Shown: positions 1 through 11,110 of the stretch, piece by piece
How positions within the stretch are numbered: position 1 is the first letter of the stretch
Layout of the letters: each line of letters begins with the position of its first letter
From: Dentipellis sp. KUC8613
Taxonomy: Eukaryota; Basidiomycota; Agaricomycetes; Russulales; Hericiaceae
Assembly: GCA_002286715.1 (NCBI GenBank)
Contig: NSJX01000048.1
Location: forward strand, 12,993 to 76,992
Reading direction: 5' to 3'
Length of the DNA stretch: 64,000 nucleotides
The notes under the pieces: model-generated
Databases searched by the model: none
What the model was told of the DNA's origin: nothing
Seen by the model: only the letters and a program-made list of their open reading frames with translations
Position numbers and translations under genes: made by a program

Positions 1-801
1 GGCACTCTGTGGAGCTCTATGTTCGCTACTTACCTGCTCTCGGCTCTCAGACTCGTGCTCGCTGGACCCTGCTCGTGGTGCTGGAGGGGCCGAAAGTCTT
101 GGGTGGGCATGACCATGGGATGGCTCGCACCATTGGTGTATCGCGCGTTGGATGCACTATATCTAGGCATAGATCTGTCATATAGAGGTATAGGGTGCAT
201 CTGGGCGAACGGCTTCTCGTGCCACATCGGTGGATATGATGGGGCGGGCGCCACCTCGATGAGGATATAAGATCTCGTCGAACACGGCGGCGGTGGTGGC
301 GGAATTCTATGGTACGTGTCGAGGAAGCCATGGGCGTCGTTTGGCGGCGGCGGGCGGAGGTGGATATCCTCGTTGGGACGATTTATGAGCGAGAGATGCT
401 CGTGTGGCGCGAAGCCCTGGAGAGATTCGGAAGCTCGTAAGTCGTCCTTCGAGGTGCAGCGGCTTGACATTGATGGGCTTACAGTATATGGCCCGGGACC
501 AGCGAGCTCGTATACGCCACGCATGTCGCCCGAAGGCCGGGTTGGACGCGATACTGGTGTGGCGTACACCTAGCATCAGTCGCGGAAAGGACGACAAAAC
601 ATTGGGAAGACTTTACCTCCCAGTCACCCGGCGATGAGGTGCTTATGCCTATAGGAATATGTCTGTTCACCTTCACGCGGAGGAAACAGATGGTCAGTCA
701 TCTGCCACTCGTCGTGAACAGCGTGCGCTGCTTACCGCCTGCAGTGCTTCGCATTGGACTGGCAGCGTGAGGTCGGAAGGAGTACAATAGTATATTTGCA
801 T
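1..801 (-). CDS. C2H2 zinc-finger family gene, copy A (3' end outside window)
   Basis: First member of a tandem family; role unknown, probably a nuclear DNA-binding protein by analogy with copies C and D. Exons on the minus strand: 801-736, 670-617, 569-483, 416-34. Phases join cleanly and exon 4 ends in phase 2 at a GTAAGT donor (33-28), the same place as the last intron of the other copies. The exon with the two zinc fingers therefore lies left of position 1. Exon 4 encodes a Pro-rich region with an IPPPPPP run and the family motif EDIHL. Copies A and B lack the fourth intron found in C and D and form their own subfamily. The ATG at 801 was chosen by alignment with the starts of B, C and D. 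The reading frame has no break inside the window. Confidence 0.65.
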
Positions 802-2080
802 TCCAGAAACACGGTGCAGATATTGACAAGTTGGTGGGGGGACGGTAGACTGGGAGGTGTTTGTGGGGGAAAGAAAGGATAGCATCGAACACAGGTAAGT
901 GCAGTTTATATGCTAGTAACTGATATTCAAACTAAGCGTTCCACTTTTAGATATCTTGGGTCCACTAGTATGCGAAGTGCTTTCAGCTTCGTCTCCGGAT
1001 GTACGAAATGAGGTGCACAAAGCGCTGCATGCGTGTGCGTGTTTGTACGTCCGTCGAGGCGCTGATGCGCGAACCTGGTACATACTCACTAGATATAGTA
1101 CCAGATAGTATGCTGGATACGCCTTCATCACGATCAATGCCGGGCCTCAATCATCCGCTTTGTCTAGGCGATGGCGACCGGCGAATGATATTGTCATTGG
1201 GCGAGGAAGCGTTAGCGATATGTGAGGAAAGTGCTTGCAATAACGAATAGTCGTGCTCGCCATCAAAAAAGTCCACGTTTCTAGGCGTGCAATGCATAAC
1301 TGGTTCCTGTGCTCGTCTTATAAACGTAGGCCATGGCAGCAGTGCTCTTCGCAAAGCACTTGCAGTTGGAAGCGGGTGGATCGATGACGTCCAGTTGGGT
1401 CGAGAATTGGAAACTCGGGTGCGGGGTACAGGTCGCTGAATTTTGATAAGGAGACACAGATAGTGTATGTTGAATTTGCGTTGAAGACAGTTGTCGGACT
1501 TGAACGACTCGGAATCGGTTCCAAGAGCTGGGAAAGGATCAAGTCCCGCGGACTTTATACCCGTACCTTGCTTCTGGGTCTCCGGATCGGTGGCGTTCTC
1601 AGCCGTCGACTCAGACACATCCACCTGCCTTCAGGAAAAGACAATTGCAATTTATTTTGTATCCATCAAGTCGCAAGTACAACGACTCTAGTATGAAAAA
1701 GTGAGTTGACACTATTGAGCTACTGATCTATCAAATGAAGCTATAGGACACTGCAGACTGCGACCCGTAATTCGGTGGTGTCGATAGCAGTCACGCGCGA
1801 TGCAGTTTCTTGGCCACGATCAAGTCCTCCAGCGAATCAGGCCGACGTCTCCCCATCGATAAGCGATACGAGGAGATATTTCGGGCGAGCAGAATAATGA
1901 TAAAAAAGCATAAATGAGTGGAGGTACGTTCCTCATTCCCCAACGTTTGCATCTACAACGTCTACGGCACACACCTACAGCGCGGAGTCGACCATGTCGT
2001 AGCTCTCTTCCTTCCCATCCGGCTTTCATCCGCTCTCGCATTCGCACCCTCGCTTCATCCCACTCGCTCTGCTGGCGTCA
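802..2080. other. spacer between zinc-finger copies A and B
   Basis: No convincing protein gene. The right part holds a plus-strand intron-like element at 1701-1746 (GTGAGT donor, CTACTGAT branch-like site, TATAG acceptor) that recurs in the other spacers. An open frame on the minus strand at 1151-1624 is not conserved in the other units, so it was not called. Confidence 0.5.
904..915 (-). promoter_or_regulatory. TATA-like element of zinc-finger copy A
   Basis: On the minus strand this reads TAGCATATAAAC, 103 bases before the copy A ATG. It matches the aligned element in copies B, C and D (consensus TAG-Y-AT-W-TA-R-AC, loosely). Confidence 0.5.
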
Positions 2081-3486
2081 CTACGAGCGATCCCCGTTAA
2101 TCGCAGCATCAGCGCCGGGGCTCGACGCATCTGCCGTCATCGTCGAGGGCCACTCCATGACGATCTCTCCCTCTCGCGGGCCCTCATCACGGTGCACCTT
2201 CCTAAAATGTTGGAGGGCACTATGGGAGCGAGTGTACGTTTTCCTGCACCACGTGCATCTCCACTTGACGCGCTCGGGGAGGTGCTTCCAGTAGTGCCGT
2301 GCAACGGCATACGTGGTTGTGAAGATCTTGTTACATGTTAAGTGTGGGCAGACGTATGCCCCGGTGCTGATCCTGATGGCCTTTGGCATGCCAGGAACTT
2401 GCAGTATACTCCGATGCTTCGTCTTCTCGTGGCCTGTTCTTCCGGGTGCTTTGGGTGTGGGCGGCGGTGTGTTTGGCCCTTGCAATGGCACAAGGAGGCA
2501 CCCTACGGTGGATTTGTCTTGGGTTGATGCGCAACCCAGGTCATTCGCCTGGGTTCCTACTTTGTTGTTCGCGAGGGTCTGTGACCCTCGCTGTTCCGAT
2601 ATTGCAGCCCGATCGGGAACGGGTGCAAACTTCTCGAGGCTCAGTCTCCTCGACTCTCTCGAGCTGAAGGCCTATTAGCATGCATCCTGTGGAGCTTCAT
2701 GTTCGCTACTTACCTGCTCTCGGCTCTCAGACTCGTGCTCGCCGTTTCCCACTCGTGGTGCTGGAGGGGTCGGAACTCTCGGGTGGGCACGCCTTTTGCG
2801 CGATCTGCGCCATTGTCGCACGGAGTAAAGGACGTACTATATCTGGGGCATAGATCTGTCATGTATAGGGTACGTGTGGGCGAATGGTTGCTCATTGCGC
2901 CACGCCGGTGGATACGGCTTGGCCGGCGCCACCTCAAGGAGAATATAGGTCCTCATCGAATGCGGCGGAGGTGGCGGCGGTATCCTATGGTACATATCGG
3001 GGAAGCCATAGGTGTCGTTCGGCAGTGGCTGCAGTGGCTGCAGTGGCGGGTCGAGGTGGATGTCCTCCACGGGATGGTGCACGAGCGGGAACTGCTCGCG
3101 TGCTGTGGAGTTCTGGAGGGTTCACAAACTCGTAAGTTGTCGTTTGAGGTGCGGCTTGACATCAATCGGCTTACAATATAGGGATCAGGATCAATAAGCT
3201 CATATACGCCGAGGGCGTTGCTCGAAGATCGGGGCTGGAGCTGAGGCTGATATGGCGTATTCAGTGTCAACTGGAAAAACAATCAGGACATTGGGGGAGT
3301 TTACTTCTCGGTTCTCCAGCGTTCTGGGGGTGGCGTATTTCGGTATGCGGCCGTCGTTCTTCTCGCGAGCAGAAGATGGTGAGTCAATGTGATATGCATC
3401 ATGAATGGTATGCAGCCCACCTCTCGTCGTGCGTCGCCTTGGTGTGGCGGCAAAAGGTTTGAAGGGATACAATGATCAATATACAT
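2081..3486 (-). pseudogene. C2H2 zinc-finger family gene, copy B (single frameshift)
   Basis: Minus-strand exons 3486-3421, 3361-3305, 3270-3175, 3112-2714 and 2663-2081. The last exon is open and encodes two clear C2H2 fingers: CX4C-X12-HX3H starting at CPHLTC, then CX2C-X12-HX4H starting at CTWC, followed by a tail rich in Glu, Arg and Ala. Exon 4 is 399 nt where the family phase requires 398. An extra base near 2845-2849, where copy A reads ATGCCTAGA and B reads ATGCCCCAGA, leads to a TAG. After the shift the family sequence (EFRPLQHHE) continues intact. The intron 3304-3271 is only 34 nt by this model, unusually short. B is either a young pseudogene or carries a sequencing error. Finger residues are all kept, so loss must be recent. 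Confidence 0.6.
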
Positions 3487-4951
3487 GCCAGAGAATCTTG
3501 GTGGAGTGGAGGAGTGGATGGATGGCGGAGTGGAGGCGAGATGTTTGGGAGGAACAGAAAGGACGGGGGACACTGCAGGTGGGTACAGTCTAAATACTAG
3601 TGGCTGACCTTGATACTGAGCTTTTTGATGCCAGATATCTTGGTTTGCTGGCGCGGAGAGTGCTTTCAGCTTCATTTGCGGACGCATGAGACGAGGTGGG
3701 CAAAAGCGCTTGCGCCAGCGTTTTTCATGCCTCCGAAGAGAGGCGTCACTCTCGTCGGAACGTGTTCTCTAGTACTCAACCTCGATTTTCCTCTTTTCTC
3801 CATCATGATTGAGAGATCGGGGCGAGACGAACACATCCCCCCGTTCTCGCCTTCCGCCTCTCTGCCTCAAATCTGTATCCTCGGTTCGTGTGCTGCGAGG
3901 TCCCCAGCTGAGATACTCGGGACGAAAAAGCGCAGAACTTGAGGGGTACTGAAGCATTGTTGTGCGTTGCCGGATCACTCGTTGCTCGTTCAACGTGCGC
4001 GCGATCATGTTCCTTCCAAGCTGAACGTTCCCAATGTCCTGTGCTTTCGGATCCAGTTACGCCGAGCCCTGCGCCGGTAGCGAGCAGGGGAGCATGAAAC
4101 ACGAAAGCTTGTGGTAAGTACAAATCTAGTGTGTGGTGCAAGGTGTATTTGCACGAGAGGCTTGAGAGGATGCGATTGTTATCGAGGCGATCATTCGTAC
4201 AGGCCGCTCCAGGTCGCTAAGTCGCGGAGGTGTAGTCGGCAATGCTCGGCGGAAATTCGATATCAGGAATATAGTCTGGAAGCTGGAAGCTGTGAACAGC
4301 AGCGTACAGACTGACGAGGACTCGGAATAATCGACCACAACTAGTCATGATCAGACGAAAGCTTTTCTTCAAAATGAAAGTTGGGAAACTCGGGGTCAAC
4401 CAGTCCCGTGGACCGGGACCCCAGTCACAACTTGCTGAATATCCAGACCCCGATCCACCATGTTCGCGATTTGCTCTCGACACCTCGTCTCCTCGTCGCC
4501 CGCAGGCAGTCTAGCAACTATCAAACGCTCTTTGCATTCAATATTCGACAAGCATGATATCTATAGTATATGAAAAGTAAGATGTCACCTGGTAGCTCTA
4601 CTGATACGTCGTGTGAAACCCTAGGATACTGCAGACCCACGCTGATGTTGCACATCCGCATGCTATCGCACAGTCCCACGGCCACGTCCGCAAACCAATC
4701 AGGTGGACATCGTCTCATCGATAACGCGACACTAACACCGATAACCTGAGTAGAAAAGGAGAAAAAACAGGGTACGTTCCATCTTTCCTGACATTGGCAT
4801 CTGCGACGCCTGCGACCCACATCCACAGCTACGGCCCCACTCCATAACGATCTACGACTGTCCCCATCTTCATGCTGCGCCGCGCCCGCTACCGGTCTAG
4901 CCGCCCCCGAACCCATGACAATCGCGTACTCGCCCCGGAAATCGATGTACC
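3487..4951. other. spacer between zinc-finger copies B and C
   Basis: Contains the copy B promoter and, near 4577-4624, the recurrent plus-strand intron-like element (GTAAGA donor, CTACTGAT branch-like site, CCTAG acceptor). Flanking bases resemble those around 1701-1746. No protein gene could be supported. Confidence 0.5.
3588..3599 (-). promoter_or_regulatory. TATA-like element of zinc-finger copy B
   Basis: Minus-strand TAGTATTTAGAC, 102 bases before the copy B ATG at 3486, aligned with the same element in copies A, C and D. Confidence 0.5.
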
Positions 4952-6616
4952 TCAGATACTCATCGACGGCCAATCCATGACGATATCGCCCTCACGCGGT
5001 CCCTCAGTACGGTGCGCCTTTCTGAAATGTCGAGTAGCGTTATACGAGCGGGTGAAGCTGCCACCGCATAGCGTGCAGGACCACTTGACGCGCACGGGAA
5101 GATGTTTCCAGTAGTGGCGTTCGACATCGTGCACGCTGGTGCAGGTCGTGGGACACTTGGCGTACGGGCATTGGTACTTGTTCTGACTGACCTTGATGAC
5201 CTTTGGCATGCTGGGCGGCTTTGGGATTCTGTTCTCCCCCGTCTTTCTGCGGCCTGTCTTTGCGCGTGCTCTGGGTACAGACGACAGTGTGCTTGACCCT
5301 TGCAGTGGTGCAAATAGATACCTTGCGGCACACTGATCAAGGGTTGCTTCATGACCCCGATCCGTTGTCTGGGTTCTAGATTTATCGCTTGTAAGGGTCT
5401 GCGCCTGCTGCACCGATCGCGCACTTTGGCGGACCGCGGGCGCGACCCTCTCAAGTTGCAGTCTTTTCGGCTGCTCATAGCTGGACAATTTTCAGCGTGC
5501 GTCCTGTTGGAGCTTACGATCGGTGCCCACCTGTTTCCTGGTTGTGAGCTCATGCTCATTCTCGAATGGCTTTGCTCATGATGGAGTGGCTGAAACTGTT
5601 CTGCGGGAATGTGCTCCGCCATTGGGCCACCGCTGCCATAGCGTGTGCCAATAGTTTCGGCCCCAGGTACAGACCCACTGTGCCCGAACATGGCAGATAC
5701 CTGGGCCGGGTATCGCGGCGTCGGCGCGGCGTCGGGGAATACATTGGCTCCTATGGGATTTGGTAGTGGCGGAGCCTCGTGATAGGACGAGGTATGAGAA
5801 GGGGCACCCAGCAGCGACGGCCAGAAGATGTGATTGCTGGGAGTGTTGGAGAAGCCGACAGTTGCGGCAGGCGCTGGCGCCGATGACGCATATGCTAGAT
5901 TGCCTATCGGTGGCAGATATGCCCTCGGGGTGGATGAAGAGGGAGTGGGATTATATGGCGCGACCGCGGGCTCCCACCGCGATGCGGAGAGCATTCCCTC
6001 CTGGTGTGGCGCTGATGGGATATCAAAACCGTCGGCAGTATCTGCGTCCCACTAATGGCATATACACGGTAAGCAGGGTCTTCTAGCTAGCATGCAGAGA
6101 CTTACTTGGCATCCATAAGGACCCGTACGCAGGGCGGGGAAGTTAGGGAAATTATAGGTGCTGTTCTGCGATGGCGCCTGTGGCGGACCGAGATGGACAT
6201 CCTCGGTGGGACGATTCATGAGCGAGAAAGGCTCGTATGGCGGGAAATGCTAGGAATATCATGGTGCGTGAGCCGTTATTATAGACGTCGTGATCGGTGC
6301 AGCTGAACGTACAGACGAGGGAAAAGGGTTGGCAAATCCGTATGCGCCACGCGCGTTGAGGTCGTGTTGTGCGCTCGAGTACTGTTGTGGCGTCCATTGC
6401 ATCAGGCGCATAGATCATGGCGGAGGATGGGCAAGTGTTACCTGATATTGCTCCTGTGCAGGAACGACATTGGTTTGTCGGGTGAAGTCGCTGGACTGCG
6501 TGGAACAAGGGTGGTTAGCTCGATGGAGGGAGCAACGAACGACAGGTATCGCCTACGTCAAACAGACCACCGCCTTGGCGATGCGGAACTGTGTTTGATT
6601 GTTCTTGAAGATGCAT
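4952..6616 (-). CDS. C2H2 zinc-finger protein, copy C
   Basis: Intact six-exon gene on the minus strand: exons 6616-6557, 6495-6442, 6381-6313, 6249-6106, 6051-5531 and 5480-4952; 458 aa. Introns of 61, 60, 63, 54 and 50 nt have GT-AG ends, and the first has a textbook CTAAC branch site. Intron 2 contains an in-frame TGA and intron 4 a TAG, so splicing is needed. The N-terminal two thirds are rich in Pro, Ser, Tyr and Gln. The C terminus carries two fingers: C387/C392/H405/H409 (CX4C-X12-HX3H) and C418/C421/H434/H439 (CX2C-X12-HX4H), preceded by a basic stretch KTGRRKTGE. The end reads EGPREGDIVMDWP. By analogy with C2H2 proteins it should bind nucleic acid, perhaps as a regulator; the target is unknown. 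Nearly identical to copy D, so duplication is recent. Confidence 0.8.
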
Positions 6617-7565
6617 ATCGAATGCAGAGGGTAGGATGGAAGGGGACAAAAAGGACGGTGCGTCAACTGCGAGAGGGTGCGGTTTAAATACTATCAGCTG
6701 ACGTTCGAATCAAGCTTTCTGCTTCTAGATCGCCTGTTCTGCTGGCTTGGAAAGCGCTTCGACTTCATCTCCGGACGGTCAAAACGAGATGCACAAAGCG
6801 CATTTTCATGTTCGTCCGCATCGGAGTGTAACTGCGGAGGCTCTGACGCGCGTATCTGGTATGTACTCGCCGTATATGGTTCGCGAGATACGTCTGATGC
6901 GCCTTCAGCATGATCAGTTATGAGCCTGAATGACCCGCTTTCGTCTATCAGGATTGGGTGATAACGACGAAATGAGATGGTGATTTACCAACACTATCAT
7001 CAATAGGTGGACACATTCTTGTTGCGATAGCAGATTATTACGGCGCCGTCTCCTTGACAGCTGCGCAAGACGAGTGAACAAAAGACGCTCTCGATCGAAA
7101 GCGCACACAACTGAGATCTGATCGTCGACTTGACTAACCGGCATATCACAATCAAACACAACGTCTATATTCTCGATGATAGGTAAGCTTACAGTTCGGA
7201 TCCCGTACCTACTTATACATCATGCGAACTCCTAGGAATCGCGGACTGCGACTCATACCTTGGCATGGATAGCAATCACACAAAAATACCGTCCCTTCGG
7301 CCAAAATCAAGTCTATTAACGAATCACGCAGAATACTCCTCTATGATTAGGAGGCACGAGGTGGGATATTGGGATGAGCGAGAAAGAGAGGTACGCCCGC
7401 TTTGCCCGATCCTCGCCTCTGCGAGGTATGCAGCCTACAATACTCACAACATGGTTCTCCTCCATATCCGACATTGTCCACTCGTGTTCATGCCCATTCC
7501 CGTCATGCGCCGCTTCCGCTACTGCCACCGAGCCCCCGACCACCCGCACCAGGGGTCGGTGCTCC
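6617..7565. other. spacer between zinc-finger copies C and D
   Basis: Holds the copy C promoter and the recurrent plus-strand intron-like element at 7183-7235 (GTAAGC to CCTAG). The flank near 7066-7110 resembles that near 9668-9710 in the next spacer. No protein gene supported. Confidence 0.5.
6682..6693 (-). promoter_or_regulatory. TATA-like element of zinc-finger copy C
   Basis: Minus-strand TAGTATTTAAAC, 66 bases before the copy C ATG, aligned with copies A, B and D. Confidence 0.55.
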
Positions 7566-9217
7566 TCAAATATTCGTCAACGGCCAATCCATGATGATAT
7601 CGCCCTCGCGCGGTCCCTCAGTATGGTGCGCTTTTTTGACATGTCGGGTAGCGTTATACGAGCGGGTGAAGCTGCCACCGCATAGCGTGCAGTTCCACTT
7701 GACGCGCACTGGCAGATGTTTCCAGTAGTGGCGTTCGACATCGTGCACGCTGGTGCAGGTCGTGGGACACTTGGCGTACGGGCATTGGTACTTGTTCTGA
7801 CCGACCTTGATGACCTTTGGCATGCAGGGTGGGTTTGGGATTCTGTTCTCCCCCGTCTTTCTGCGGCCTGTCTTTGCGCGCGCTCTGGGTGCAGACGGCA
7901 GTGTGCTTGACCCTTGCAATGGCGCAAATAGATACCTTGCGGCACACTGATCAAGGGTTGCTTCATGACCCGGGTCATTTGCCTGGGTTTTAGATTTGTT
8001 GCTTTTGAGGGTCTGCGCCTGCTTCCCCGATCGCGCGTTTTGGCGGACCGCGGGCGAGGCCTCAAGTTGCAGTCTTTTCGACTGCTCATGGCTGGACAAT
8101 TGTCAGCATGCGTCCTATTGGAACGTATGGGTGCCCACCTGCTTCCTGGTTGTGAGCTCATGCTCATTCTCGAATGGCTTTGCTCATGATGGAGTGGCTG
8201 GAACTGCTCTGCGGGAATGTGCTCCGCCATTGGGCCACCGCTGCCGTAGCGTGTGCCAATAGTGTCGACCACGGGTACAGACCCACTGCGCCCGAGTACG
8301 GCAGACGTCTGGGCCGGGTATGGCGGGGTCGGCGCGGACCCGGGGAGTATATTGGCTCTCATAGGATTTGGTGGTGGCAGAGCCTCGTGGTAGAACGAGG
8401 TATGCGAAGGGGCACCTAACAACGACGGCCAGGGGAAGTGATTGTTGGGAGTGTTGGAGAAGCCGACGGTTGCGGCGTGCGCTGGCGCCGATGGCGCATA
8501 CGCTGGATTGTCCATTGGCGGCAGGCGTGCTCTTGGGGTGGATGAAGACGGAGTGGGATTATATGGCGCGATCGCGGGATCCCACCGCGATGCGGAGAAC
8601 ATTCCCTCTTGGTGTGGCGCTGATGGGATATAGGAATTGTCGGTCGTGTCCGCGTCCCACTGGTGGTGTACACACGATAAGCAAGATTTCCCAGCTATCA
8701 CACGGAGACTTACTTGGAATCCGTAAGGACCCATACGCAGGGCGGGGAAGTTAGGGAAGTTATAGGTGTTCTGCGATTGCGCCTGTGGCGGACCGAGATG
8801 GACGTCCTCGATGGGACGATTCATGAGCGAGAAAGGCTCGTTTGGCGCTAAATGCTAGGAATATCATGGTGCGTGAGCCGTGATTATAAACGTCGTGATC
8901 GGTGCAGCTGAACGTACAGACGAGGGCAAAGGGTTGGCAAATCCGTATGCGCCACGCGCGTTGAGGTCGTGTTGTGCGCTCGAGTACTGTTGTGGCATCC
9001 GTTGCATCAGGCGCATAGATCGTGGCGGAGGATGGGCAAGTGTTACCTGATATTGCTCCTGTGCAGGAACGACATTGGTTCGTCGAGTGAAGTCGTTGGA
9101 CTGCGTGGAACAAGGGTGGTTAGCTCGAGGGAGAGAGCAACGAATGGAATCGCCTACGTCAAACAGTCCACCGCCTTGGCGATGCCGCACTATGTTTGAT
9201 TGTTCTTGACGATGCAT
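7566..9217 (-). CDS. C2H2 zinc-finger protein, copy D
   Basis: Intact six-exon gene on the minus strand: exons 9217-9158, 9100-9047, 8986-8918, 8854-8714, 8659-8139 and 8091-7566; 456 aa. Intron phases are identical to copy C. Introns 2 and 4 are multiples of three without stops here, so a reader could mistake them for exon; copy C shows they are introns. The Pro/Ser-rich N-terminal region is followed by a basic KTGRRKTGE segment and two fingers: C385/C390/H403/H407 and C416/C419/H432/H437. The protein ends EGPREGDIIMDWPLTNI. Probable nuclear nucleic-acid-binding protein, target unknown. ATG 9217 matches the start in copy C and lies 67 bases after a conserved TATA-like element. Fingers differ from copy C at only a few residues. 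Confidence 0.8.
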
Positions 9218-10035
9218 GTTGGATGTAGAGGGTAAGGATGGAAGGGGACAAAAAGGACGGTGCGTCAACTGCGAGAGGGTGCTGTTTGAATACTACCGAC
9301 TGACATTCTAATCAGGCTTTCTTCTTATAGATATCCGGGTCTGCCGGTTCAGAGAGCGGTTCGACTTCATCTCCGGACGGCCGAAGTAAGGCGCACAAAG
9401 CGCATGTCCGTGTTCGTTCGCATCGGAGTATAAGCCTGAGGAGGCTCTGATGCGCCTATCTGGTATGTACTCGCCGTATATGGTTCGCGAGGTACGTCTG
9501 ATGCGCCTTCAGCATGATCAGTGCCCAGCCTGAATGACCCGCTTTCGTCTATCAGGATTGGCAGATGACGACGGGATGGGATGATACTCTGTGAACGCCA
9601 TCAGCAGCACTGGCAGGCGAGGAAACGGTTCATAATAGTGGACGATCACAATCGCAATTCTCTGAAAGCTGCCCTAGACAATTGAACAAAAGGCGTTCTT
9701 ATTCAAAAGCGCACTAAACGTCCAAATTTGTAAGTCTTACACACCCCAATTGGTAAAACGTACTAACGCCTGAAACTGCGAGGTCTTCAATTCTAACGCC
9801 CTATAAACCGCAGAATGCGACCCGAACGACTATGTCACAGATAACAACTGCACCAAAATACTGTCCTTTCGGCCAAAAGAAGTCCATAAATGAACGAGGC
9901 GCACGTCGCCAATCGATCTTGAAGGAGATGGTCAGGATGACCAAGTAGGAAAATAGTCTCGGTACGTTCTTCCTTTTCGACCACTGGGATTTTTCGATGT
10001 CCGCAGCACGGTTCTCTATCTCCGACCTCTCTCAT
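9218..10035. other. spacer between copy D and relic E
   Basis: Contains the copy D promoter and the recurrent plus-strand intron-like element at 9730-9813, here longer, with GTAAGT donor, a perfect TACTAAC branch site and CGCAG acceptor. No protein gene supported. Confidence 0.45.
9284..9295 (-). promoter_or_regulatory. TATA-like element of zinc-finger copy D
   Basis: Minus-strand TAGTATTCAAAC, 67 bases before the copy D ATG, aligned with copies A-C. A second conserved block (CCGGAGATGAAG on the minus strand, near 9367-9378) lies further upstream in C and D. Confidence 0.5.
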
Positions 10036-11110
10036 TCATGTTCCTCGCCGCGCCACGCCCGCTTCACAAGCATGGATCGAACCCTCAACGATTGCAGCGT
10101 CCGTGCAGGGTTCAGCGCGTCTCAAATCCCTGTCGGGGACCGATGCATGGCGATACCTGGGCGATGCCACCCTCGCGCGGTCTCTCATCACGGTGCGCTT
10201 GTCTGATATGTGGGCGAGCGTTATGTGAGCGGGTGGCGTATACGCCGCCAGGACTGAGTGGCGTTCGACGTCGTGTGCGCTGGTGCAGGTCGTGCGACGC
10301 TTAGCATGCAGATATCGATACTTGTGGCCATATCGATGGCGCTCTGCGGGGTAGCTCCGCGATCCTGTTCTCCCCCGTCTTTCTGTCCCCCGTCTTTGCG
10401 CACATTCTGGGCATTGGCGCTGGTATACCTGGCCCCCGACGCTTTGCAGCTGGATATCTGTCACCACATCTCCCGCCAGAGCTTGTATCTGCAGTTCATC
10501 TAGCAAAGACTCGCGCTGCTCGTCTCTGCGTCGGCACCGGGTGCGCTTGGCCCTCGCAGCAACAAGTTGAGTTAACGCGTGGTGAACTGGTCTGGGGCTG
10601 CTTCATGCGTCATGGCCCAGACCATTTACCTGGGTTTTCACCTTGAAGCTTGTCAGGGTCTGCGCACGCCTGCTGCGCCGATTCGATTCGCGAGATACTG
10701 CCAGTGTATCGAGACTTCCGACAAATATGGATTGGCCCGGCGTGGCGTCGTGGCCGGCAGCCGAGGCCTTATCGGCCTGGGTGTCGAGTGTGCCCCTCAA
10801 CTAGGGCCTGCCCCGAAGGCACCGAGTGGCATTCGACGTCCTTTAGACCTGGACAATCGATTCGCATCCCGCGAAGCCCTATGCTCGATGCTCGCCAGCT
10901 CTCCACACGCAAACTCATGCTCATGCTCGGCGGTCTTTGCTCTTGTCATCGGAGTGGCGAGAATGCTGCTGGAATACGCGCCGCGCTTGGATCGTTATTG
11001 CCATTGTTGTTGACCCGAGACATAGGCCCGCTGTGCCCGGACATGGCGGACGCTTGGGCCGGTAAATGCTCGTCGTACCACGCTGGTGGGTATGGCGGGG
11101 GCCGGCTTCA
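10036..11110 (-). pseudogene. zinc-finger family relic E
   Basis: Degraded copy of the array gene. The minus strand still shows TTCTSAHDVERH from finger 1, but the two cysteines that should precede it are gone (KYRYLHAKRR in place of the KYQCPYAKC type) and the second finger is lost. Upstream fragments resemble the basic linker and the region AYPPAW...LPAQ of the Pro-rich exon. Frames are broken by many small changes. The 5' exons are missing: its upstream end runs straight into relic F without a promoter. Not expected to make a functional protein. Confidence 0.6.

Noticed and set aside
890..960. Plus-strand intron-like GTAAGT...TTTTAG near the copy A promoter
   Set aside because: The conserved part is explained by the minus-strand TATA-like element; the donor is good only in unit A.
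1151..1624. Minus-strand frame of 157 codons in spacer A/B
   Set aside because: Not conserved in the equivalent spacers although these are otherwise alike.
2699..3181. Plus-strand frame sharing MFATYLLSALRLVLA with 19-270
   Set aside because: It is the antisense of the conserved zinc-finger exon/intron boundary in copies A and B, not a gene.
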